This document shows positions 1 to 9,369 of a DNA stretch of 14,548 bases, piece by piece. Position numbers and translations under genes: made by a program. This DNA is from Byssochlamys sp. IMV 00236 (lineage: Eukaryota; Ascomycota; Eurotiomycetes; Eurotiales; Thermoascaceae). The number at the start of each line of letters is the position of its first letter. The first letter of the stretch is position 1. The stretch lies in assembly GCA_001931875.2 (NCBI GenBank), contig MSJH02000630.1, positions 1-14,548 on the forward strand, read 5' to 3'. Under the pieces are notes generated by a model. That model ran no database searches, was not told the DNA's origin, and worked only from the letters and a program-made list of their open reading frames with translations.

Positions 1-3000
1 ATATAAGATCTTCTAATATCTGCTATAAGTTTTTATATAAAAAATATTTTTTTTATTTTATTAAGAACTATTTCTTTCTATAAAAAGTTTATTTATTAAG
101 AATTTCTTCTATCTCTTATTTCTATTCTTTATTAATAAGAACTAGATCTAGCTATTTAAGTTTTATCTCTTTTTATTAATTATAGAGTTCTAGCAGAGAT
201 ATATAAAATACTAAATATATTCTGCCTAGGCTCTTTAATAGTTATAATTAGTATACTTACTTTCTAATTATCTCTATTATTTTATAGGATCTAGAAAATT
301 AATAATTTAACTTCTTATTTAATTAATTAGTTTATAGATTCTTTATTAATAAAAAAACTTAAACCCCTATATTATATAACTTAGAGGTATATTTCTTATT
401 ATAATACTTTATTTGCACCTTAATAGTATATTATAAGTACTTCTCTAATTTTATTTTAATATTCTTTAATTCTTTAAATTATTCTTTAATAGCGGGAATA
501 TTTAATCTTATTCTTATATTATATTTATTTTAACTATTAAGGTTAAAGCTATAAAGAGCCTTAAATAGCGAGTATTTAGTAGTAGAATATTTTATATTAT
601 TATAGGTATATTCTGCTATATTTAATAATAATACCCAGTTATTTTAACAATAATTTATATATACCCTTAGATAATATTCTAAGGTCTAATTCTAGCGCTT
701 TATTTACCTATTTATCTATAGATAAAAAGCAGTACTTATTAATTAAGTAATTTATATATACTAGTAAAGCTTAGTCTAGTATTTATTAATAAATACTAAT
801 CCCTAATTAAAAATAATTAATATTAAGGGATTAAACTAGTAATATACCCTTTCTATTACTAGGTTAGCTAGGTCTTTTATTATAATTATTTCTTAGATTA
901 AGATATATAAAGCTATCTTAGAGTATTAATTTATAACTACTAAGATTATATTATATTTAATTTTTTATTAAGTTAATAATAGTAAGCTAATAATAAAGTT
1001 TATTAATATACTCTATTAGGGTCTTTTTATTATAGATAGTAAGCTTAGCTATTTATATAGCTTATATCTAAAAATTTTATTTCTTTTATAAATATTATAG
1101 GTCTTTATATATTTCTATATATTATTTTATATACTTAGCTAATAAAACTTTTACTTAAATAGTTTTTTTATAGTTCTAACTCTTTAATAGCTAATATATA
1201 AATTATTATAATAAATTTACAGTAATTCTTACTTTAGCAAATATTTATTTAAGATATAAATTTAATTCTATCTTTATAGTAAACTCTTACTATCTATAAT
1301 CTATTTAAAGTTTTTAAATTAATTAGTTTTTAAATTACTAATCTTTTTTAATATAAAGGTATTTTTTTACTAGAGCTACTTAAGCAATTCTAAAAGATTA
1401 GGCTTTAGAGAATTCTAGATTATCTCCCTATTAATAACCTTTAATACTAATAGTCTTAATAGTAAATATTTATAATTATTTATATTATCTTCTTTATTTA
1501 AAGTATATAGTTTTAGTTTTTTTTATAGAATAAATAATAGTTTAATCTCCTATTCTTCTTTTAAGGGTTTATAATTTAATCTTTAAGATAATATATTAAT
1601 TATATTTAAATAACCCGGCTTATATTTAATATAAAAGTTATAGCCTGCTAATAACTTTACCTATTTTATCTACTTATTATTTAAAGTCTTTATTATAAAG
1701 AAATAGCGTAAATTTATATAATTAGTCTATATTTAAGCAGAGTATTTATTATTATCTAAATAATATCTTTAATATTTAAAAGCTTTAATTATTACTAATA
1801 GTTCTTAGTTATATATTTTATATTAATATTTAATTTTAGTAAATTTCTTTAAGAAGTATATAATTAAGTATTATTATCTTATTACCTTATTTATAAGCTA
1901 TAATAAAATAGCAGTTAAAATAAATCTTAAGGTATTTATAGCTATTATAATTAGCTTCTTTAAATTATAATATTATAATACTAACAGTTTAATAAATATA
2001 ATTTTTAAATTTTTAAATACTTTCTATACTTTAAGTATTTATTCTAATAGGCTTATTTTTTTACTATTTTTACTACTCTTAAATAAGTTTATTAATAATA
2101 TTATAATAGAGGAGTAATTATAGATAAATCTCTTAAAAAAACTTATAAATCTTAAAAAAATCTAAATATTATAAAAGGTCTTTAATATAAGCTAATTATA
2201 AATTATTTTAATCTTAGAGAGATTTATTTTAATCTTATTATATTTTATAATAAATCTAAGAAAGAAAACTTCCTCTTTATAGAATTTATATTTACTTAGC
2301 TTTATATATAAATTATATTTATAGAGTCTTTCTAATATTTTAAAGATATATTATTTATATTCTTTCTTATCTATAGAGAAAATTAAGATATTATCTAAGT
2401 ATATAATATAGCAGATATTTAATAAGCTTTTTAGTATTATATTAATATAGGCTTAAAATATAGCTAAAGTATTATATAGTTTAAATAATATAATAAGATA
2501 TTTAAAATAGCTATATCTAGTTCTAAATACTATCTTCTATTTATCTCCCCTTTATATATAGATTCTATAATAAGCTTCTTAAAGGTTAAGTTTTATAAAG
2601 AATCTTATACTTATTAATTAATCTAGTATTTTATCTATTTATAATAATAGATAGTAATTCTTAATTATTTAGGCATTTAGTCTTTAATAATTAATATATA
2701 AGTATAATTTATTATCTTTCTTAGGGATAAAAATAATTAATAATCTAGCTAGGCTAGTTAAAGCCTAGATTTAACCTTATTATTATATATCTTCTAGATA
2801 TCTTTATAGTGCATCTAATTCTTTAATAAAGTATAGGTATAGAGGCCCCTATAGCAGTAACTTATTATTAATTAAATTAATTATATAGGTCCTAGTATCT
2901 TTAGGCAGAGGTAATATTTTAGCTCTCTTTTTTAAAAAAATATTTTAGAATTATATATAGTATAGGAGAAATTAAATTTCTTCTATATCTATTTTAATAT

Positions 3001-3480
3001 ATTTTTTTTATATATAATAGATTAGTTAGTTTTACGCTATCTCTATAAATACTTATAGGGTTTAAATCTTAACTTAAGGTAAAGCCTTTTATTAATATCT
3101 CTAAGTTAAGTATCTCTAATTTATAATAGGATTATTATAGTATAACTATAATAATCCTAGAATTATATTTTAATTCTTCCTAATTATATTAGGTTTTTAT
3201 ATAAAAATAATCTAGAAGTTAATCTTATATTATTTTATCTTTCTCTTTAAGTCTTTTACCTTAATAGTAATTAGGAAATAGCTATAAATTAATATTATTT
3301 AGTCTCTTATCTATAAGGTATATCTAATTAGCTTTTATAGAAACCCCTTATATCTATAATATTATAAAAAGTTATAGTTAATAAAATTAGCATATACTTA
3401 AGAATTAAGAAGTATATTTATTTTTATAATATAACCTTTAATTAATATATTTATTAAAGTTATAAATTCTAGCTCTGCAT
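1..3480 (-). pseudogene. pol polyprotein remnant (PR region, RT, RNase H, integrase, chromodomain) of the chromovirus
   Basis: Read on the minus strand with stops ignored. The RT N-terminus gives RLLIIFIPKKDNKLYLYINY (about 2700-2760), matching the family pattern VPKKDG-LRLCVDYR. The RT active site reads YLDNILIFS, where the usual YLDD has become YLDN by GAT to AAT at 2390-2401. The RNase H end reads IKYKPGYLNII (about 1595-1632), matching the family KPG--N--AD-LSR. The integrase zinc finger reads YIKTYNIYKRNK; the two Tyr codons at 1088-1090 and 1097-1099 replace the CX2C cysteines (TGT to TAT). The integrase core start reads ILINFII, with the first catalytic Asp now Asn. The integrase C-terminus shows KYYNKKYTSKLYNIG and LVFYISLLELYN, matching the family KYYDKKH-----VGD and PVFHVSLLEPY. 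The chromodomain reads EIEEIL then FLIK*KKY. A protease is expected near 3300-3480 but I could not confirm its motif. Confidence 0.9.
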
Positions 3481-3556
3481 CTTTAAGGCGCTAAAGTATA
3501 TTAAGCCTAATATCTTTATTTTTAGGGGGTTTAGAGTCTTTTTCTATCTTATTAAG

Positions 3557-4700
3557 ATATTATTTACTAATATATTTATTCTTCTTATAATTAAAATATT
3601 GCCCTTTTTTTATTAATTATTCTTATTCCTTTAAAGATTTAAACCTCTTTATTTTATATTTTAAATAGATCTTTATAAAGATTAATTAAGATAATTTATT
3701 CTTTTACTTATCCTATATATATAGGTAAAATTAGTTCTTTTCCCTTATATAAGGTTAGGATTATTCCTTCTTCTTAAAGTCCTTTAATTAAGATTTAATA
3801 AAATTTTTAAGACTTTATTTAATAATTATAGCCTTAGAAGCTAATTAATCTAGATTAATTAGAATATATATATACTTAAATAACTAATTCTATATATTTT
3901 CCTATAGTATAAAAAAGAAGGTTTAGCTCTAAATATTATTTTTTAAGGCTAATTTAGCTCTATAAAGCTTAAATTTATTATAAAATTCTTAAATAGTTTA
4001 TTTTAGCTATTATTTTAGCCCCTAGAATTATATAATAGCTGTTTAGGGTTAATATTATAAATCCTTAAGATAATCTAATAGCTATTATTAAAATTCCTGC
4101 TATAAAATTATAGCTAAAGCAGGGGGTCTATAACTTTAAGCTATTTTATAATTATTTAAAAGCAATACAGCAGTATAATTTACCTTATTAGCTTTAGTTT
4201 AAAACATTAATATATTATAGATAAAATATTAGTCTATATAATAGCACTAATAGTAATAAATATCTAAATTCTTAGCTTAGTATTAATAAGGTTTAAATAG
4301 TTTAATAATAGACTTAGATTTAAGAGCTATATTTATTTATTTTATTAGCTTTATAACTACAGCTATATTTATCTTTTCTAACAGTCTTTAAGTTATATTT
4401 TATAAAGCTCTTATTATTATGCTATTAACTTAATGCTAAGAATTTAGCAAGATAATAAATCTAGCACTAATAGTATTTAATTCCTATTAAATCCTAGATT
4501 CTATAATATTTTCTAAATTTATTAAATTTCTTAAGCCTATAATAGTTATTAGTTTAGGCTAATTAAGATTAATATTATTTATTAATTTTAATTACTTAAG
4601 ATTAGTAGTATTTATTAGTTTAAGTTAAGTATTAAGCTCTAGGCTATATTTAGATTTTCTATACTAATCTCTAGTACTACTTTCTGATATTTCTTCTCTT
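3557..4700 (-). pseudogene. gag remnant with a mutated CCHC zinc knuckle
   Basis: In the position where a chromovirus gag ends, minus-strand codons 3598 to 3557 read Y-F-N-Y-(4 residues)-Y-(4 residues)-Y. The spacing is exactly CX2CX4HX4C with every zinc ligand replaced by Tyr. Each change is one transition: TGT to TAT for Cys and CAT to TAT for His. That pattern is the signature of RIP acting on a nucleocapsid knuckle. The rest of gag, to about 4700, is AT-rich with many stops; only lysine-, asparagine- and isoleucine-rich debris remains, so the N-terminal limit is approximate. No intact protein can be made. Confidence 0.75.
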
Positions 4701-4719
4701 CCTAATATATTATTGGTTA

Positions 4720-5102
4720 AACAATTTAAACTATAAAGAGCTAGGGTAAGGAAGCTTTTTATTAGAGGTAATTAATTAGACTAGTTAAATAGAATATAAA
4801 ATAAAAGATAGAGATATAAGTAAGTAGCTATCTATATATAGTAAAATTAAAAATTAGGTTTAGTAATAATTAGAATAAATTACTAATCTATCTAACTTCT
4901 ATTCTTTTAGGGATTATTTATCTATTTATCTATTCTATTAAATTATCTAGATAACTTAGTCTTAATAGCTCTATCTATAACTAGCTGATCTAACTATTAT
5001 ATATAGATCTAGTTATCTTATTATCCTTTGTTATTTATCCTAGGTTATCTATCCTAGGTCTTGGCAGGTCCGGATCGGGTATCGTAGCCCTAGTTCGTGA
5101 CA
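4720..5102 (-). repeat. 5' LTR of the chromovirus (inner edge unresolved)
   Basis: On the minus strand the outer edge starts TGTCACGAACTAGGG at 5102, the usual TG start of a fungal Gypsy LTR. It lies upstream of gag in the direction of transcription, as a 5' LTR should. The inner boundary and primer-binding site are blurred by mutation. A CA end may be at about 4717 (AACCA on the minus strand), but this is a guess. About 5045-5102 is clearly GC-richer than the rest and contains CA, TG and CG dinucleotides that the body of the element lacks. Confidence 0.6.
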
Positions 5103-5114
5103 CTATTATGCTAG

Positions 5115-5434
5115 AAGCTAAAGGTTTATAAGGTTCTTAATAGGCTTTAAAATACTTATTATAAGTTAGAAGCAGATATTACTTATTTACCAGCAAAGCT
5201 ATATAACTAGCTTATTAAAAAATAGATTAAAGCTCTAGATCTAGTTATTGGCCCTATTTACTATAAAGGAGTTAAGCAGTTTAAAGTATAATTACAACCA
5301 GAGGAACAGGAGTTACTAACAGATTCCCAGCGAAAATCAGTTAAGGGAGCATCTCCTATTTAATTGGATTCAGAGGAGCTAAAGGGGTAAATAGGAGTTA
5401 AAATAGGAGTTAAAATAAGAATCAATTCAATATA
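5115..5434 (+). pseudogene. Decayed coding remnant of unknown identity
   Basis: One plus-strand frame, starting AAG CTA AAG at 5115, reads as plausible protein for about 106 codons. It is broken only by TAA and TAG codons, never TGA. Readable stretches include YYKLEADITYLPAKLYN, IKALDLVIGPIYYKGVKQF and LQPEEQELLTDSQRKSVKG. TAA/TAG in place of CAA, CAG or TGG is what RIP produces. Composition is intermediate between the AT-rich element on the left and normal DNA on the right. A 12-bp tandem duplication around aataggagttaa sits near the end (about 5389-5416). I do not recognise the family. It could be a fragment of another transposon or of a host gene caught in RIP spreading from the element. 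Confidence 0.45.
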
Positions 5435-5982
5435 GGATTCGGATGTTTAAACAGCTTCATATTTTAAAAACAGTTGAATAAAGGGAAGACGCGCTCGCGT
5501 TCAATTCTCAAAACAATAGGGGATTACCTAAGAAATTTAAGTTTTTTAGCAGAAAAACTAACTGGCGCCGGCGTGGCTAGGTGTCTGAATTATAAGGACA
5601 CCCATCACCGCTTCCCGCCCCTGAAGTTGGTTCCTTTTCATGGCTGTCAAATCTCACTGTCTACATGATCTTACGCATACATTGAGGACCCAAGATGATG
5701 CGGGTGTTACACGCATTGAATGCAAGAAGTTGTAACAGACAATTTCCAACCGTCAAGGGAGACATTGCAAAGGGCCAAAACGGCCCGATAATCAAGTACT
5801 ACCTATCTACCTACCTAAGTCGGTCATTACACCACAAGAGCGACTACAACAGAACCTGTTAGAAGTGAAGTCAGGCATTCAGGGAAAACAGCGATGAGAC
5901 TCGCTCTCATGTCCTGTCAGAGAATGGACTATCTAAGTATCTAGCGCATTTGTTACTACATACAAGCGAAACCACCAATTCT
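5435..5982. other. Intergenic stretch, no gene seen
   Basis: Composition returns to ordinary fungal values from about 5450. The only open frame (5474-5668, 64 codons) has no recognisable content. The part next to 5983 must hold the 3' UTR of the hydroxylase gene on the minus strand; no clear AATAAA is visible there. A small hairpin, GGGCC-AAAAC-GGCCC, lies at 5772-5786, and a short CTAC/CTAT tandem at about 5798-5818. Confidence 0.6.
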
Positions 5983-7685
5983 TCAGTTCAGCACACCATT
6001 TGCAGATTGAGCCCCAGCACCGTACCATTGCGATAGGTAGGTGATGAGCTTCTCCCATTCACCGGGGATACATGCCATGCCAACGTACAAGTCTGGTCGG
6101 ATAACTATCAGGCGACCCTCTGCAGGAATATCGTACCGCGTCTCAAATTCATCAAGTTCATCAACAGTCTCGTGATCGATGTCAAAACGCTGTTCCCGTT
6201 GCCGCGAGATCAGATAGGTCGAAACCTGCCTGGGATATAGCTTGTTCAGTTTATCACGAACTGATGTCCCGATGTCGATGACACTGTCCGGGTTCGCTGT
6301 ACCAGGGGCCACGAGAACCGTGAACTGCGGTCGACGCAGGGCGTCATATAAGCGTCTTTTGGGTTCCCTCACAAGCAACGCATCTGGAGCGCGTTCGCCC
6401 GGTTTGGGACCGCTAACTGGAGTCAAGCCTTCAGGAAGGACAGTCACATCACAGTAATTGTGTGACAGACCGGATACGAGTTTGATGGTGCGTTCCTCCC
6501 AGCCTGGTTCCTTGGTGAGATGGAGACGGTCCTCGGGCTCGACACCGAATCCCATGACTATGTGATGTGTTGCGAGTGCGCCTTCGGTGACTTGGCTACC
6601 AATTGGTTTCCGCTCCTTCTCATACGTGTTGAGAATGGAATCATCTGCTTCCCCTTTGAAGACAGCAGCCAGCTTCCAACCCAGATTGAATGCGTCCTGC
6701 ATCGTACAGTTCATTCCTTGTCCACCACTTGGGGAGTGGACATGAGAGGCGTCACCACAGATGATCAATCGCCCAGCACGATACCGCTCCGCCATATGGT
6801 TGCGGACATCCCAGGCCGTCACCCAATCCGGTTTTCCCACCTTGAATCCAACACCCAGTTTGTCTGCGACTTCCTGGTATGCTTTTTGCGGGTCCTTGTC
6901 GAAGACGTATTTCCCGGTCGGTTCACTCATATAGATGCGCCAGTACTTCCCGGGCATCTTGGTGCAGTTCATAAAGAGGTCCTTGTTGAAATAGTAGTTC
7001 ATCCATCGGTCATCAAAAGTGACGTTGCTGAGTTCCACGTCCATCTGAAAAGATTCGGGGTCATTAGCTCTGTTTCATCACCTAGCGCAGCCAAGGAACT
7101 GTTTCTCACCATTGACATCACGGCGACGGTCTCGCCCTCGAACTTGATATCTGCTGCCTTCCGGACAAAACTGTGGACACCATCACATCCTATCACATAG
7201 GGATAGGAGGCCTTCTCGATGCTGCCATCTGGGTGCCGAATAGTAGCCGTTACTGACTTGTGCTCGTCTTGCTCCAGGGCCACTAGCTCCGTACGATATT
7301 CTGGGCCAATGGAGTAATTCGCGAACAGTTGCTCCCGCAGCACCAACTCGACATTTTCCTGACTGATCTTGTAGTAGAAAGGATATCGCGTCGGTAGTAC
7401 TCGGTAATCTGTTCGAGGCCATTCGTCTTCGCTGAGTCCTGGAAAGTGATACAGGTTTCCTGGGCATTCCAGACAGACCTGCTCCAGTCTGTGTGCCATT
7501 CCCATATGATCAAGCATCTCCAGGGTCCGCGCATGCAAGGTCATGGCCCTTGTCGTATGCGACGGACCCTGTCGTTTCTCGATGATCCGCACAGGAACTT
7601 GTCGGCGAAGGAGCTCATAGGCGAGCAAGAGGCCCGTAGGCCCTCCTCCAACGATAAGGATCTCGTTCTTGATTGTGTCTTCCAT
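5983..7685 (-). CDS. FAD-dependent aromatic hydroxylase (class A flavin monooxygenase, phenol hydroxylase/TfdB type)
   Basis: Predicted role: NAD(P)H-dependent hydroxylation of a phenolic or related aromatic ring by a flavin hydroperoxide, in cytosol or peroxisome; the substrate is unknown. Two exons, 7685-7110 and 7044-5983. The 65-bp intron (7109-7045) has donor GTGAGA, branch-like GCTAAT and acceptor TTTTCAG, in phase 0. The protein is 545 aa. Visible motifs are the FAD Rossmann loop IVGGGPTG at residues 11-18 followed by EKR, the DG motif GCDGVHS at about 167-172, and the GD motif CGDASH with GGQGMN at about 288-304. A thioredoxin-like C-terminal domain runs from about 408 to 540, starting GERAPD. 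This order and length fit the phenol hydroxylase family. The start at 7685 gives the usual short N-terminus before the FAD loop and has a good context (AACAATGG). The frame stays open to an ATG at 7871, which would add 62 poorly conserved-looking residues (607 aa). All key motifs are intact, so it appears functional. Confidence 0.96.
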
Positions 7686-7730
7686 TGTTTTTTTGCCCTG
7701 GAACATCCTGAAACTTCGATCAATCACTCC

Positions 7731-7738
7731 AGATATAA
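7731..7738 (-). promoter_or_regulatory. Possible TATA-like element for the hydroxylase gene
   Basis: The minus strand reads TTTATATC about 45-55 bp upstream of the preferred ATG (7685). This would fit if translation starts at 7685; if it starts at 7871 the element would be inside the coding region. Weak on its own. Confidence 0.25.
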
Positions 7739-7921
7739 ATCGACCTGCGAAAGAACCTCGTGGGGTCTCCATTGTCTCTCTCCACACCAGGCGACCTGCC
7801 TGTGGGGCTGTATAGGGGCGGAAAGATGAAAGAGCAGAAGGTGGGAAGTGGAAGTTCGTCGTGTAGGACATCCATTGAATCTAAATATCCAAATCCAGCT
7901 CTAGGGTTGAGAGGCAGATTA

Positions 7922-7930
7922 TTATCAGAT
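7922..7930 (-). promoter_or_regulatory. GATA-factor site of the ATCWGATAA (siderophore/iron regulator) type
   Basis: The minus strand reads ATCTGATAA. This matches the extended motif ATCWGATAA described for fungal iron-responsive GATA regulators such as SreA. It lies about 240 bp upstream of the preferred hydroxylase start and directly abuts a zinc-cluster-type site. A nine-base match can occur by chance; its position in a promoter is what raises it. Confidence 0.4.
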
Positions 7931-7941
7931 CCGATAATCGG
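7931..7941. promoter_or_regulatory. CCG-N5-CGG inverted repeat, Zn(II)2Cys6 regulator-type site
   Basis: The bases read CCGATAATCGG, within the larger palindrome ATCCGA-TAA-TCGGAT (7929-7943). CCG half-sites in inverted orientation are the standard target of fungal binuclear zinc-cluster activators, which often control metabolic genes and clusters. It lies about 245 bp upstream of the preferred hydroxylase start. A looser CCG-N8-CGG is found at 8042-8055. Confidence 0.45.
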
Positions 7942-8111
7942 ATATAGATCTTAGCATAGGACTTAATTTCCTGCCCCACAGGCGGGGCCCCAGAATCATC
8001 CCATGTCCCCATACTGACGAGGACGTTGTAGGATACACGAACCGATGCGCTTCGGGTAGTGTTTCCTGATCCTAGTAAATGCTTTAGCCGAAGTACGCGA
8101 TGGTTACTGTT

Positions 8112-8116
8112 CCAAT
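8112..8116 (+). promoter_or_regulatory. CCAAT box in the hydroxylase upstream region
   Basis: CCAAT on the plus strand (ATTGG as read towards the hydroxylase). Next to it on the minus strand is a long pyrimidine tract (about 8124-8154), a common promoter feature of filamentous fungi. It is about 430 bp upstream of the preferred ATG. The five-base motif is frequent, so this is suggestive only. Confidence 0.3.
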
Positions 8117-9369
8117 AACCGCAGAGAAAAAAGAAAAAAGGAAGAAAAGAAAATATGTGGGTGTTTCGATTCCTTTTTCGGCACGTCAAGATCTTGAAGC
8201 AGACCCCCCCCCCCTCCTCTATCCTACCACCTTGGTCACCTGGAATTAAAAATGAATATAAGCTAGAAATCCTACATTATCGTAATTCTGATACGAATTC
8301 AAGAATCTTCTTGTCGTAACAGTGTATCCCCTATCTTTTCACAAAGCCTTACTTCCAAACATGCTACAGCACCATATTCCCCATTTGGGTAAACGTCTTC
8401 GGGACTAAAGGTGGGACACCAAAAACTCCCCCTATGAACCCCCTCATCGGAAAAGGAGGGACCATCCATCCCACATGGCATGAAAGCCGAGGTTAGCTAA
8501 CGATCTAACTGATGGCACCACCATAGAAGGTAGTACTAACCATGAAAATCATTCCTCTCCTCCTTGACACTTAGTAGTACTCCGTACTCACCGTAGCTAT
8601 GGAAATGGATAAGTATGATATGCTTTTTTTGGCGGTAATAACTCGGTCTCCCACCCAAACGCGGGATCTCACTTGGAAGCACACATTTGTAAGTAAGGTA
8701 CTTAGTTAGTGGGGTCCCACCCTTTTTGTGTTTGAATTTCGGGATATTATTTGATCCAGCAAGGAAATTGATCTTCATTTTGAGTTATTTTATAACGGCC
8801 CATGGGGATATTGAAGAGCTTGAAATGGCTAGTTTGGAAAATTTTATCAATCTCCGAATTTCGCTGGTAGATAGATAAAAACAAAAAAAAAAAGAAAAAA
8901 AATCTAGTTGTATGATTTGATTTTCATGGATGAGAGAACTTGACTGACTGGACTAACTAACTCGTCTGGTTAGCTTAGTTTGATAATCGCAGAGTTGTGC
9001 TGACGCGTCAAAAGCTGCTTGTGTTTCAGGACTGCAGGCACTGATGTGATAGTCTCATAATATTTATTGGTCCGGAGATGTTGTCCCAAACAACATTACT
9101 AATTATATAACTAGATGTTGTGTACGTCCTCTTAAGTATGGTCTATTCTATACTAGGAAGGGCTGTTTTGTGTTGATGGGTGTCGACATTGTGCCATACG
9201 AGCTATGTATGCCGGTCAATTGCTCTTTACGTTGTATGCAAGTAAGCGCATATGGATTATGGTAGCCTGTACACGATTGAATTTTCAAGTATCCTGTCCC
9301 ATACATACATAAAATAAGTTAAAAAATAGAACTGAGAAAGACGCGGGATATCATATTCGCATGAAGAGA

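Larger units (their letters stand above)
1..5102 (-). mobile_element. RIP-degraded Ty3/Gypsy chromovirus (LTR retrotransposon), truncated by the left window edge
   Basis: The whole block is strikingly AT-rich, has very few CA/TG dinucleotides, and is full of TAA/TAG stops, as expected of RIP. Despite this, minus-strand translation still shows the retroelement order from right to left: LTR end (TGTCAC starting at 5102), gag-type CCHC knuckle (3557-3598), RT N-terminus (about 2648-2860), RT active site (2390-2401), RNase H tail (about 1561-1632), integrase zinc finger (about 1088-1099) and core (about 960-1030), integrase C-terminus (about 179-430) and chromodomain (1-115). A pol ending in a chromodomain defines the chromovirus branch of Ty3/Gypsy. 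The 3' LTR is outside the window. The element is certainly non-autonomous. A candidate target-site sequence on the right is ctatt (5103-5107), but its partner cannot be seen. Confidence 0.93.
7872..9369. other. Intergenic region: hydroxylase promoter plus 3' flank of the 7TM gene
   Basis: No frame here has recognisable protein content; the open frames are 60-102 codons and look random. Low-complexity tracts are an 11-base C run (8204-8214) and a purine tract of two A runs (8883-8902). The motifs near 7922-8116 are listed separately. The right end (about 9290-9369) is the 3' flank of the 7TM gene on the minus strand and carries a TATGTATGTATG repeat (about 9300-9311), similar to fungal polyadenylation efficiency elements. 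Confidence 0.6.

Noticed and set aside
1..5102. CRISPR-like or mitochondrial origin for the AT-rich block
   Set aside because: There are no regularly spaced repeats, and the chromovirus motifs plus the loss of CA/TG explain the base bias as RIP of nuclear repeat DNA.
5474..5668. 64-codon plus-strand open frame
   Set aside because: Short, no recognisable content, no splicing partner, and next to decayed repeat DNA.
6520..7200. Plus-strand open frame of 226 codons
   Set aside because: It lies opposite the hydroxylase, whose motifs fix the minus strand as coding; the frame is an antisense shadow.
8204..8214. Run of 11 C
   Set aside because: A simple homopolymer, likely slippage-prone; no sign of function beyond a possible length error in the assembly.
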